64,000 nucleotides of DNA from CALNYX01 sp942490925 (GCA_942490925.1 CALNYX010000017.1:1550001-1614000), one strand, 5' to 3'. Shown: positions 50,742 to 59,633, counted from the first letter of the stretch. Program-made: numbers and translations. Notes: generated by a model from the sequence alone, not told the origin.

Positions 50742-51358
50742 AGTTCTTTCTCAGAATGTATTCTGTCCAATATTATATATGGGTTGGTTCTTTTTGTTAT
50801 AAGACGAGCAACGAAAAACAAAATAGGAATAACTATAAAGGGTAAAAATAATGCCAATATCCAGAGATTTGATTTCATGATATACAAATATGCAGAAATT
50901 GAAACTGTCATTGTTAATATCAAAATAGAGGCCCATCCTAAATAAAACAATGTTTTTAATAGAACGTACCCCAAAAAGTATTGTAAGGCGACACAATTTT
51001 GATATGCTCGAGGAAGAATTTCGGGATGTTTTTCTTCGATTTTTACACCTTTATGAGCAATAGAAGCTATTTTTTTTTCTTCTACAATTAGATCTAAGTG
51101 CCACACTATTCCAACTACTAATAAGCTAGCTAAACAAATAACAGGTACAAATAAAAAAGGATGAATTGGGAGATTAATCTCTTCTGAAGAAATAATATAA
51201 CCAATTCCAATGAAGTTAGCCATAAGCCATGTAAACATAATAAACTTATACGTGAGTTGCACATAATTAGAATGCCTTAGAGAATATGCTATACGGCCAT
51301 ACGCTCCATAGATAAGCAGCTCATCTTCTGTAATTTCATCTTTTTGTTGTTTGGTCAT
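50732..51358 (-). CDS. Four-helix membrane protein, tandem paralogue A
   Basis: A 208 aa protein, first of the tandem pair. Two hydrophobic pairs (about 38-58 and 69-90; about 130-152 and 158-182) flank the cytosolic segment IVEEKKIASIAHKGVKIEEK. N-terminus acidic (QQKDEITEDELLIYGAYG). It lies between the two copies of the zinc-ribbon/KYEH cassette, on the same strand. No family recognised. Confidence 0.6.
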   Translation of the reverse strand: MTKQQKDEITEDELLIYGAYGRIAYSLRHSNYVQLTYKFIMFTWLMANFIGIGYIISSEEINLPIHPFLFVPVICLASLLVVGIVWHLDLIVEEKKIASIAHKGVKIEEKHPEILPRAYQNCVALQYFLGYVLLKTLFYLGWASILILTMTVSISAYLYIMKSNLWILALFLPFIVIPILFFVARLITKRTNPYIILDRIHSEKELWK

Positions 51359-51438
51359 AAAAAAGACTAGTTCCCTTGAATCATTCTTGCACTAAGTAAG
51401 AGGTTCATTTCAAGAAAATTTTTGAAGCAGTACTCCTC

Positions 51439-52230
51439 CTATTCTTCACATAATTTCCCTAAAACTTTAGATAGGAAATGGTCTTGGTTAAAGATAAGGT
51501 CAATTTCATGAAGCTCTTTTGTATAGGTCTCAATTAACCGCTTTACTTCTGATGAGTCAGGGTCTCCCCTAAAGCTGACTGGGGTAATACTACAATTTTT
51601 TGGTTTAAATCCTGCCATACGAAAACTTTCACTGACTTCTTGCCCTAATTGCATTTTTTTAAATGTTTCTGCAGACTCTTCTCCGAAACCTAATAAGATG
51701 CCTAGTAATTTTTCATCGTGTTTAATCAGTGGCCTTAGTTTTTTCTTGTGCTCAAGCTGATCCATAAACTTTTTAACTGAAAAGTTTTGACCTAAAACCT
51801 CTTCAAATGCCTTATAGTTATTTTCTACAAGTTGTGCAGTCTTCTTCTTTTCTATGAAAAATAGACTTATAAAAGCACTTACTTTGAAATCATCGTGCTC
51901 TGTACAAATAATAAAGTTGGGGTGTTTGAATCGATGTTCGTATTTTTTCCACACCTCCCAGCATTGCTTGACTGATTTTTGATATCTCAAAGGTGTAGTT
52001 GTAATTGAAGGAGGCACCAATGCATAAGTACATGATATCGGTATTGAAGCACAAGAAACTGCTTTCGTCTGACCAAAAAGCACATACCCTAAACTTTCTC
52101 TTTGCACTAAATATGAGAACACAAATTCAATTTTTTCTTGGTCTTTAGAAGGGATGCTATCCAGCATATGCCGAACATTTGTCCCTTCTAAAGAAGAAAA
52201 AAGAAAAAGTCCTATTATCAAAAACTTCAT
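51439..52230 (-). CDS. Exported KYEH-family protein, cassette copy 2 (second gene)
   Basis: A 263 aa protein with a signal peptide (residues 1-16, KFLIIGLFLFSSLEG). End-to-end paralogue of the protein at 45677, sharing IPSKDQEKIEFVFSYL, YVLFGQ, CWEVWKKYEHRFKHPNF, NYKAFEEVLGQNF, LLGILLGFGEESAETF and LSKVLGKL. The region between the first two blocks is longer and Ser/Thr/Pro-rich here (SIPISCTYALVPPSITTTP). It overlaps the upstream zinc-ribbon gene by four bases (ATGA type), firmer evidence of a unit than in copy 1. No catalytic motif seen. Confidence 0.66.
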   Translation of the reverse strand: MKFLIIGLFLFSSLEGTNVRHMLDSIPSKDQEKIEFVFSYLVQRESLGYVLFGQTKAVSCASIPISCTYALVPPSITTTPLRYQKSVKQCWEVWKKYEHRFKHPNFIICTEHDDFKVSAFISLFFIEKKKTAQLVENNYKAFEEVLGQNFSVKKFMDQLEHKKKLRPLIKHDEKLLGILLGFGEESAETFKKMQLGQEVSESFRMAGFKPKNCSITPVSFRGDPDSSEVKRLIETYTKELHEIDLIFNQDHFLSKVLGKLCEE

Positions 52231-52559
52231 CTAAGCTGCTTTTTACTCCAAATTGGAAAACCACAGGTAGTACAATACCTGCCTGGAATATATGTTTCAT
52301 TTCGACAAATTGGGCAAATTTCAAGTTTTACTTTTTCATCTTCATGGCTTTCAGTTATTATTGCAATAATATACCCATCATTTGCTGCAGATAATGTTTC
52401 TACTTGAACTATATGTTCATTGATTGACACAAACAAACCTTCTGCGTTCACAACGACTTGATCAGGTGTTATAACTAAAAAATTCGCATACACACCCCCT
52501 GGTAAACCAACTAGCAGTAGAGCACAAATTATAACAAGACGATTACATAAGTATTTCAT
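52227..52559 (-). CDS. Small exported zinc-ribbon protein, cassette copy 2 (first gene)
   Basis: A 110 aa protein with a signal peptide (residues 1-25, LLLVGLPGGVYA-N) and a textbook zinc ribbon, Cys82/Cys85 (CPIC) and Cys96/Cys99 (CTTC), near the C-terminus. The strand-rich middle aligns with the protein at 46427. AAAGGAG lies seven bases before the ATG. Followed with a four-base overlap by the KYEH-family gene. Confidence 0.68.
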   Translation of the reverse strand: MKYLCNRLVIICALLLVGLPGGVYANFLVITPDQVVVNAEGLFVSINEHIVQVETLSAANDGYIIAIITESHEDEKVKLEICPICRNETYIPGRYCTTCGFPIWSKKQLR

Positions 52560-52755
52560 TTTTATCTCCTTTGTAAAAAAAAAACTATCGCTAAAGAAAA
52601 TTTTTCACAAAAAAATTTTTAAAGGCAAGATAAATTTCCGTGCACAGAATTAAAAATCATCTTTGCAGCTTACTGTTCAATAAAATGAATAATCTGACTA
52701 TTTCAAATGGCCACAGCAAAGCTGTGGCGAAACATCTTGACCTTACAGGACTTTT
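52560..52755. other. Intergenic stretch with a hairpin
   Basis: Holds a perfect hairpin, GCCACAGC-AAA-GCTGTGGC (52710-52728), without a U-run, plus A/T-rich sequence upstream of the zinc-ribbon gene. The hairpin lies 3' of the RHS-lipoprotein genes and could protect or end that transcript. Confidence 0.4.
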
Positions 52756-52869
52756 TCAACGAACTCGGTGAGTTATTTTTTGTCTCTGGGAACTAAAGCT
52801 GTTTTCATCAGAGGGCTGAGAAGAGCAAGCAATTAGAAAAAATAGAGGAAGGAGGTATTTTATGGACAT
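52756..52869 (-). CDS. 37 aa lipoprotein-like ORF downstream of the RHS unit
   Basis: Reads MSIKYLLPLFFLIACSSQPS followed by DENSFSSQRQKITHRVR. The lipobox LIA-C with the lipidated Cys at residue 15 is canonical and followed by SS, an outer-membrane type +2. The ATG lies ten bases inside the end of the preceding lipoprotein gene. The mature peptide would have only 23 residues, so it is either a tiny lipoprotein or the truncated front of a second immunity-type lipoprotein. Confidence 0.5.
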   Translation of the reverse strand: MSIKYLLPLFFLIACSSQPSDENSFSSQRQKITHRVR

Positions 52870-53381
52870 TCTTGTCGTTGGGCTATGATTGCTAGCGCTT
52901 CTTCGTAGGTCTCTTCATGAATATCAATCCACGGGCTATATTCGTCGTCTGTTTCTTTGATGGAGTAATAAATTTTATTCCCGCAATTAGATATACTGAC
53001 AAAGTCATTTGCTACTGCACCACGAACCAGAATACCTACCTCTATATTATCAATTGTAAGAGGAGTGACTGCTAAGTAATCCTGAATCTGTTCTTGAGAG
53101 TTAAGGTAACAGAGGAAGGCTGAAGTAACTTCAATGTATTCTAATCGAGCTGTTTCAAGATCCGGAATCTTTTCCTCAGTCATTAAAACAAGCGTAATAT
53201 GGTTATATTTTTTAACTTCATGGTCTAAACCTCCACCGACTCCAACAGATCTGAATCTTTTTGACTTTAATGTCTTTGAAAATTGGCCAATCGCCTTGTA
53301 AACAGCTTTATCCCTAGGGGATATTTCTGAATGACAAGAGACGCAAACAACCAATAGTATGAGAAAAAGTAATCTAATCAT
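52860..53381 (-). CDS. Lipoprotein paired with the RHS protein, immunity candidate
   Basis: A 173 aa exported protein. Residues 1-16 (RLLFLILLVVCVSC) are a lipoprotein-type signal with the likely lipidated Cys16 after VS; the -3 position is Cys, which is atypical. The mature part is alpha/beta with no known domain (YNHITLVLMTEEKIPDLETA; LTIDNIEVGILVRGAVAND). The ATG overlaps the RHS stop by eight bases and has no Shine-Dalgarno of its own, so translation depends on the RHS gene. Placement just after a polymorphic RHS gene is where an immunity gene is expected; envelope location fits a toxin acting on membranes. The role is inferred from context. Confidence 0.6.
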   Translation of the reverse strand: MIRLLFLILLVVCVSCHSEISPRDKAVYKAIGQFSKTLKSKRFRSVGVGGGLDHEVKKYNHITLVLMTEEKIPDLETARLEYIEVTSAFLCYLNSQEQIQDYLAVTPLTIDNIEVGILVRGAVANDFVSISNCGNKIYYSIKETDDEYSPWIDIHEETYEEALAIIAQRQECP

Positions 53382-56300
53382 GGCTTTTATATTGTTCTAG
53401 AACGCTAAAGTAGCTTCTCCTCGCTCGGATCCGAGCTTGTGTATACGTTGGGCTGCGAATTGTGTGATCCCATTGTGGTGCGTCTTGGTGACGGGATAAA
53501 GTTTTAATGGTGTGAGCATATTTATTACGGCCAATGATGTCTAGCTTTGGAACAAAGTCATGGGTGCTTTCATAATGGGTAACGCTCATGCAGTGTTCAG
53601 GGTTAATATATTTTGAAGGAGCAAATGCAGCGACCATGATGAGCTTGCGGAGTTCGGGAGGATACGATTCTAACGCATTTGCAATAAGTGCGGTTCCTTG
53701 ACTATGACATTCTTCGAAGTAGGGTATACCAGGATGAGCTCGAAAATGGGCATCCCATCTTGCTTGGATAAACTCAATAGGTGTAGTAGAAATACCTCTG
53801 AAGTTCATGGCAGATTCATGAAAGTCATAGATATTGTGTGTAGCGTTGTACGTAAAATGTATGTTATAGCCGCCTGTGGCCATGGCAATGGGTAGTAAAG
53901 ATTCTCTAATATCACATGAATCATTTGACATCCCATTTGTAAATCCCATCCCTCCAAACTCAAGCTCTGGAAGTCCCAAGTCACCATTAAAGGATTTATT
54001 TAAGAAGCTATTTTCAAATCGCATGTATTCTTTAGGTTTACCAATCCCAAATAATGAACAGATACCACCTGGAATTCCACAAAATATCGGCAAGGTATTG
54101 CACCATTGTTCTACAGATAGTCCATATAAATCATACAGGATAAGGGGGCTGTTGCTGACGTAGGCGTAGAGGTTGGGGCCGTGCTCGTAACCTTCGGGGT
54201 CGGGGTTTAGCCAGCGCCCAAGGGATGGATTGTAGTAACGGCGGCCAAAGTAGAGAAAGTTTGTTTCTGGGTCTAGGCGTTTACTAGAAAACCTCCAAGG
54301 TGAAAGGAGGGTCGTTTTATACTCCTCACCAAAGGAGGTATAACGCATGCTCTCAACGAGGTCTCCGCGGGTATTGAGAAGGAGTATGGTGCTGCCATGG
54401 ATGTCATGAATTGGAAAATAGGTGCAGTTGTTGATCTCGTAGAAAGCAGCGGCACCTATTTCAGCCCCGAGTCCTTCACCTAAGATGCGGAGCTCTTGGG
54501 TTCTGTCCGATTTTAAGCAGCCTATTTCGTTATCTTGGTCATAGAGGTACTTTTCATGGGAGAGTTGTTTGTTGTTGTAGAAGATGGTTTTTGTAAGGCG
54601 GCGATGGAAGGGGTCATAGGTATACTCAGTGCGCTCTTTATTTTTATGGACGGTAGTAAGGCGATCTAGGCTGTCGTAGGTGTAGGCGGTCTGTCCATCT
54701 GAAATGAGGTTGCCATTGGGGTCGTAGGTGTAGGTTTTTTGGCCGTCTGATGTGACTTGGGAGAGGTTATTGACGGTGTAGGGGTCCAGGTCTTTTTGTG
54801 TTCGATTATAGAGGGAGTCGTACGCATAGGTTTGGGTTGTTGTGTCGATGGGTTGGGAAGGGGTGTTTTGGGTGCGCAGGTAGTAGGGGGTATCACTATA
54901 GATCTGGGTAGTTTCTTGGGTAAGTTGGCCTAGATCATCATGGTTGTAATGGTTGGTGAACTTACCATCGGGATCAAGAATCTCTTCTTTGATGATGTTA
55001 CCAAGGTTGTCGTAGGTGTAGCTGGCTTGGTAAAGGGGGGCTTGGTAGGCTTGGCGGCGGAGATGGGAGTCGTAGGTGATGTGGATCTCGCCAATGGGAA
55101 GTGTGATGCGGGTCGGAAGGGCTGAGTGGTTTCTGTGGATGGTTTGGGTCTGCTGATTGCGGGTAATGGAGGCTAGGTAGGGGCCTTTGTAGGTGTAGTG
55201 GGAGGTTGTTTGATCTGGGTAGGTGAGGGTTTGGCGTTGACCATAGGGGGTATATTGACTGGAAAGGGTGAGGTTGGTGCTGAGGGTTTCTTGGGTGAGG
55301 TTGCCGTAGGTGTCGTAGCAGCGGGTTGTGGTGCCGTTTGGGTCAGTAACTTGAATGAGGCGGTCGTTGGTGTCATAGGTATAGTGGTAGTCAAAGTCGG
55401 GGCCGTGGTAGTAGGAGAGTCTACCGAGGGTATCATATTCACGGTGCAGTTGTGTACCATCGGGTTTAGTGGTAGTTGCTAGGCGTCCTTGGCTGTCGTA
55501 GTGGTAGGTTGTTTTTTTTATGTCTGATTCGATAAGGCTTTCAAGGCGGTTTTGTGGTCCATAGCTCCACTGTGTGGAAATGGTTGTATAGGGCTGTGTG
55601 TCTCTATGGATGTGCTCAAGAGTTTGAATTTGATTCCCTGCTAGATCATAGGTGTATTCACGCCGTTGAATATAGGCTCCACCGTTGTTTCGAATGCTAT
55701 AGTCAATGAGCCGTCCGCAGGAATCATGTTTTTCGATGATGGAAACTTTGTGGGGATTGGTGGTGATTCGGGTATAGCCATCTTTGTAGCTGTGGGTGAT
55801 ATGAGTTTCATTGCCGGAGGGATCGATCTGTTTGATGGGTTGTTTGTGTTGGTTGTAGAGTGTTTGGGTGGTACCGACGCAGGTTGTAACTCGGGTTTGG
55901 TTTCCAGCTGGGTCGTAGGCGTAGCTCTCTTGGAATAGGGTCTCACCAAAGGCTGAGATGGTTTTTTTGGTGACTTGTCCTTTGAGGTCATGATGTGTTG
56001 TGGTTATTGTGTCATCTTGGGTAATGATGGATTGATTACCAAGTGCATCGTAGGTGTAGGTGGTGATTTGCTCTTCTGTTTGAGTCTGGATAAGTCTTCC
56101 TGCTGGATCATAGGTATAGAAGGTGGTGACGCCTTGGCTATCTGTTTCGGAGAGTTTATTGAAGGGTGAATAGGTGGCCGAGGTGACTTTTTGAAGGTTG
56201 TTTGAAGTGTCGTAGGTTTCGGTTTTAATGGGATGTTGAAAGATGTCATAGGTGTAGCACTGGGTAACTCCATTTTGATCGGTATGCTTGGCTAGGGTTT

Positions 56301-58530
56301 TGTTGGGGTTGTAGATGTTGTGCTCTGATGTGCCATCTGGATAGTGGATGTCGAGGGGTTGGGAGTGGCAGTTGTAGGTGAAAGTGGTAGTGTAGCCATT
56401 TGGGTCTGTTTTTTTGATGACGTTACCAAGTGGGTCGTACTCCATCTGTTCGGTGGCGCCATCGGGATATTGGATTGAGGTAACCTTCCCCATAGCGTTG
56501 TAGGTGTAGTGAGTTGTAAAGCCAGATGGATCTGTTTTTGAAAGGATTTGGCCAAGCGTGTTATAGCTCATTTTAGTGGTTAGGCCATCATCAATCTTGA
56601 TTGCTCTGTTAGCAGCGTCGTAGGTGAGGTTTTGCTCATCATGGGGTGTCTCAATTTTAATGACGTTACCACGTTGATCGTAGGTATATTTGGTGATGTG
56701 GCCTAACTGGTCTGTGGTCGACTTGAGGCGCTCTTGATTGTCATAGGTGTTGGTGATGGTGTAGCGATATGTATTTGTCGCATCGTAGTGTTCCTCTTTG
56801 AGGACCTTGCCTGAAGGGTGATAGGTGTAACAGACTCGCTTGAGTAGGGTATCGTTGCCCATTTTTTCAATGACTTCATGTGGAAGCCCGATGCAATTTC
56901 CTTCAAGACGTGGAATAATTTCGGTGATCCTGCACTGTCCATAGATATCTTCCTCAACAGTTTTAATGCAGACGGATTGCAACTTGGGGTGGTAGGTGTA
57001 AGTTGTTTTGAGTTGCAAGTTAGTGTCATCATAAACAGCTTTGGTGACGATAAGATTTGAATTTTCTCTGTAGATGTATTTGGTGACTTTGCCACCATCT
57101 CGTTCTTCTAATAGCAAATTGAAACCATCTGTCGAGTAGATTCGGTAAATGGTGTGCTCACCAACGGTTTCTTCAATGGGATTTTGATTGGAATCATATT
57201 TGAAGGTTTGTGTGCAATAGATATTGCCTTGAGGATCTGTTAGGCTTGTTGCAAGTAGATTGCCTGTTTCTGGATCCCAAGTGTTATTTTGGGTGGCAAA
57301 GGCATGCTCAATTTTATTGATCCGGGTATCGAAATGGTAGCGCGTTACATGTCCCTCTCCATTTGTAACTTCTGTTATCCCGTCTTTGTAATTAAACTTA
57401 GCTATAAGCCCAGCCGGTGAGGATTGCTCTTTTACACGATTTTGAGAGTCATACTCTGTTACAAATGGAGTCCCGTTTTCTGTGACTCGGGTTAGGAAAT
57501 AGCCGTTATAGTCAAGGTGCGATGAATGAGTAGGTGTGTTGATATCTGTCAGGACAACAGGTTCATAATCACGTTTTCGTGAAGTGTTTTGGTAGGTTAC
57601 GACTCGATTGTCACTCCCTTTGATTGTGCAGGAGACAACATCCGCTCGTTGCTCATAATAATCAATTTCTGTCTTTGCTATTCCAAAGTTGTTCTTTTTT
57701 ATTGCCACACTATTAGGTTGTTTAAAATCCCAGGGGCTTTTGACATATTCAAATTGCAAAGATCCCATTTGGATGGTTTGGTCATGGTTATAAATGGTGA
57801 TAGATTTGAGGAGCTGTGCCCAAGGATGACGTTCCTCATTACGCCATGGCACGTACTCATATTTGACGATATTGCCATTAGGTCTTTTTTCTTCATGAAT
57901 TTGAAGTTGGTAAGGTGTCCAGGCGGCTGGTTTATAATAAAGAGTACGCTTATTTTTATAGAGAGGGGCTTGTTTATTTGTTTTGAGCCACTCGTGCATA
58001 CCAGATCGAAATTTTCGAACAGACCCCGTTCCATTTTTTGCTTCTCCTATCCAATGAAAGCGTTCACTTCCATGTTTCTCATGCCGTTTATCATAGGAGA
58101 TTTTGGTGTTCAGGGGATGGGGTTGACCAGTAGATCCAGTGCCTTTGTAGCTTTTTAAACCAAATTGTTTTTGCCCGTTAGCCTCGCATTGCACAATGTT
58201 CCCTGAAAAGTCGCCAAGAGATGCAAATTTGGGGAGCTCTCCACATTCAAAGTTAGCAAAGAGACTTGCTTCTGGGTTGATCTGCCAAAAGCCATAGCGT
58301 GTATCATCGGTAGGAGCTGTGTGATAGTAGAAGCGTCGTAGGGAAAGAGGATCGCAACTGGCTATAACAAGGTCCACAGCACTTTCGATATAGGTGCCTG
58401 TCATCACATCGACTTTTGGATAGGCACTCTCTCTTGAAGCAGAGCGGAGGGTGTCTACTTTTAGATCAAGAGGCTCCACCTCGCTTGCAAGCATTGAAGA
58501 GCAAAACAGAAAGGCGATCAAAAATTTCAT
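53374..58530 (-). CDS. RHS/YD-repeat protein with lipase-like C-terminal domain
   Basis: A 1718 aa exported protein starting at ATG 58530, where a signal peptide begins (KFLIAFLFCSSMLAS); the longer ORF start is rejected. Residues about 40-330 are a pre-repeat domain. From about 330 to 1390 it has dozens of YD repeats (YDxxGN, YTYDxxGRL), which build the hollow RHS shell. The core ends with FGRRYYNPSLGRWLNPDPEG and LYAYVSNSPL-x-x-YDLYGLS near 1472. The variable tail (about 1473-1718) contains CHSQGT with candidate nucleophile Ser1610, Asp1658 in STHDFVP and His1689 in WDHTI, resembling an alpha/beta-hydrolase. Sec signal rather than PAAR or VgrG domain. Likely a surface or secreted polymorphic effector. 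Confidence 0.85.
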   Translation of the reverse strand: MKFLIAFLFCSSMLASEVEPLDLKVDTLRSASRESAYPKVDVMTGTYIESAVDLVIASCDPLSLRRFYYHTAPTDDTRYGFWQINPEASLFANFECGELPKFASLGDFSGNIVQCEANGQKQFGLKSYKGTGSTGQPHPLNTKISYDKRHEKHGSERFHWIGEAKNGTGSVRKFRSGMHEWLKTNKQAPLYKNKRTLYYKPAAWTPYQLQIHEEKRPNGNIVKYEYVPWRNEERHPWAQLLKSITIYNHDQTIQMGSLQFEYVKSPWDFKQPNSVAIKKNNFGIAKTEIDYYEQRADVVSCTIKGSDNRVVTYQNTSRKRDYEPVVLTDINTPTHSSHLDYNGYFLTRVTENGTPFVTEYDSQNRVKEQSSPAGLIAKFNYKDGITEVTNGEGHVTRYHFDTRINKIEHAFATQNNTWDPETGNLLATSLTDPQGNIYCTQTFKYDSNQNPIEETVGEHTIYRIYSTDGFNLLLEERDGGKVTKYIYRENSNLIVTKAVYDDTNLQLKTTYTYHPKLQSVCIKTVEEDIYGQCRITEIIPRLEGNCIGLPHEVIEKMGNDTLLKRVCYTYHPSGKVLKEEHYDATNTYRYTITNTYDNQERLKSTTDQLGHITKYTYDQRGNVIKIETPHDEQNLTYDAANRAIKIDDGLTTKMSYNTLGQILSKTDPSGFTTHYTYNAMGKVTSIQYPDGATEQMEYDPLGNVIKKTDPNGYTTTFTYNCHSQPLDIHYPDGTSEHNIYNPNKTLAKHTDQNGVTQCYTYDIFQHPIKTETYDTSNNLQKVTSATYSPFNKLSETDSQGVTTFYTYDPAGRLIQTQTEEQITTYTYDALGNQSIITQDDTITTTHHDLKGQVTKKTISAFGETLFQESYAYDPAGNQTRVTTCVGTTQTLYNQHKQPIKQIDPSGNETHITHSYKDGYTRITTNPHKVSIIEKHDSCGRLIDYSIRNNGGAYIQRREYTYDLAGNQIQTLEHIHRDTQPYTTISTQWSYGPQNRLESLIESDIKKTTYHYDSQGRLATTTKPDGTQLHREYDTLGRLSYYHGPDFDYHYTYDTNDRLIQVTDPNGTTTRCYDTYGNLTQETLSTNLTLSSQYTPYGQRQTLTYPDQTTSHYTYKGPYLASITRNQQTQTIHRNHSALPTRITLPIGEIHITYDSHLRRQAYQAPLYQASYTYDNLGNIIKEEILDPDGKFTNHYNHDDLGQLTQETTQIYSDTPYYLRTQNTPSQPIDTTTQTYAYDSLYNRTQKDLDPYTVNNLSQVTSDGQKTYTYDPNGNLISDGQTAYTYDSLDRLTTVHKNKERTEYTYDPFHRRLTKTIFYNNKQLSHEKYLYDQDNEIGCLKSDRTQELRILGEGLGAEIGAAAFYEINNCTYFPIHDIHGSTILLLNTRGDLVESMRYTSFGEEYKTTLLSPWRFSSKRLDPETNFLYFGRRYYNPSLGRWLNPDPEGYEHGPNLYAYVSNSPLILYDLYGLSVEQWCNTLPIFCGIPGGICSLFGIGKPKEYMRFENSFLNKSFNGDLGLPELEFGGMGFTNGMSNDSCDIRESLLPIAMATGGYNIHFTYNATHNIYDFHESAMNFRGISTTPIEFIQARWDAHFRAHPGIPYFEECHSQGTALIANALESYPPELRKLIMVAAFAPSKYINPEHCMSVTHYESTHDFVPKLDIIGRNKYAHTIKTLSRHQDAPQWDHTIRSPTYTQARIRARRSYFSVLEQYKSHD

Positions 58531-58559
58531 ACAACTATGCGTAACATGAAATAAAGATT

Positions 58560-58587
58560 TTGTTAAGAAAAAAAGAGTTCTTATGTA
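58560..58587 (+). promoter_or_regulatory. Candidate promoter of the 58620 gene
   Basis: TTGTTA (58560-58565), 16-base spacer, TATGTA (58582-58587), in the 89-base interval between the divergent RHS and 58620 genes. Both elements are imperfect. Confidence 0.35.
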
Positions 58588-58619
58588 GAGTCGATCTCTC
58601 GCAACAAAGGAGAAAGCAG

Positions 58620-59618
58620 ATGATCTCATACTTTTTAATGCTTATAGCCGTTGTAGGACGGTTTCTTTGCCCAGAAGCAGTGGGATTAAAGACAGTTGAG
58701 AGATGTAATTGGGAAACACTTAGCCGTGATATCTCTTATAGAGCTGGATTAGTTGAATTGGTGCCTCAGGGACAAAATCATGACAATTGGACTGAAATGC
58801 TAACGTTTCAGTTTCAAAATTGGAGTGAACTAGGCTTAACAGGTGAAGAGGTCTCTTTGGATGTTTTCTTGGACTGTTTAAAAACATCGGCTCTTTCTGC
58901 CTATCCAGAAGGTGTTGTGTCGTGGAAAATCATCGAAAAAACGTCCGATGGAGTCATTTATGAATGGATTTTACCTAAGGAGCATGAGGGGGTTATTCCG
59001 GAGCATGATATTGCAAGAGCGTTCATTACTCCGACAGCCTTTCACCGCATTGCTATCACGCAGAGAGGGAGCGTTATGAGTGACTCTGAAAGAGAAAAAG
59101 CAATTTCTCAGCTCAGAGGTGGGGGTGTGCTGCCAACAGATAAGGCAAGACGTCTTTTTGATCAGTCAATTGTAGGATGGGTACACGAGTTTGAAGGAGG
59201 AGGCTTTTTCAAAGATTGGGAGCCATTTCAATCTCAGCGTTCGTGCAATGCAACACAAGTCGATCTTTATATCCCTCCAATGACTGATGGTTCATACATA
59301 GAGGGTTTGGAAGTTACAATGCGACCAGACACAGGAGAAGAACTCTGTGAGCTTTTTGAAATGGAGAAAAAAGATGTGCAGAAACGTCTGAATAGGCAGA
59401 TGCAGTTTCATACTTTAGCAAGTTCTGATGATGAAGTAACCTTTTACTGTTCTTATCCAAGTCAGAGAAGTGTCATGAATCAGATCATCAGAATGGCTTT
59501 TTCTAATGGGCGGTTCTATCAATTGAATATGAAGCGAGAAGCTGATGAACCAATATCAAAAGGGGGAATGAAGTATTGGGAAGAAAAACTCAAAACAATA
59601 GAGCTCGCTGAGCTTTAA
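58620..59618 (+). CDS. Exported protein of unknown function
   Basis: A 332 aa protein, ATG 58620 chosen because AAAGGAG lies at 58606-58612, seven bases upstream. Residues 1-21 are a signal peptide (ISYFLMLIAVVGRFLCPEA). The rest is soluble alpha/beta with two halves that look similar in design (WTEMLTFQFQNW; EVTFYCSYPSQRSVMNQII), perhaps a duplicated domain. Ends KYWEEKLKTIELAEL. Divergent from the RHS gene and possibly controlled with it. No family recognised. Confidence 0.62.
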   Translation: MISYFLMLIAVVGRFLCPEAVGLKTVERCNWETLSRDISYRAGLVELVPQGQNHDNWTEMLTFQFQNWSELGLTGEEVSLDVFLDCLKTSALSAYPEGVVSWKIIEKTSDGVIYEWILPKEHEGVIPEHDIARAFITPTAFHRIAITQRGSVMSDSEREKAISQLRGGGVLPTDKARRLFDQSIVGWVHEFEGGGFFKDWEPFQSQRSCNATQVDLYIPPMTDGSYIEGLEVTMRPDTGEELCELFEMEKKDVQKRLNRQMQFHTLASSDDEVTFYCSYPSQRSVMNQIIRMAFSNGRFYQLNMKREADEPISKGGMKYWEEKLKTIELAEL

Positions 59619-59633
59619 AAAGGAAACAAATTT

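Noticed and set aside
52685..52771. 28-codon plus-strand ORF across the GCCACAGC hairpin
   Set aside because: No Shine-Dalgarno, overlaps the hairpin and the 37 aa lipoprotein-like ORF on the other strand.
52851..52887. AGGAGG followed by ATG on the plus strand
   Set aside because: Encodes only eight codons (MDILVVGL) before a stop and is antisense to the lipoprotein 3' end; coincidence.
54200..57400. Regularly repeated short DNA motifs suggesting a CRISPR array
   Set aside because: They are degenerate codons of the RHS YD repeats; spacing and sequence vary with the protein frame.
57589..58158. 189-codon plus-strand ORF
   Set aside because: Lies wholly antisense to the RHS coding sequence; no Shine-Dalgarno and no recognisable product.
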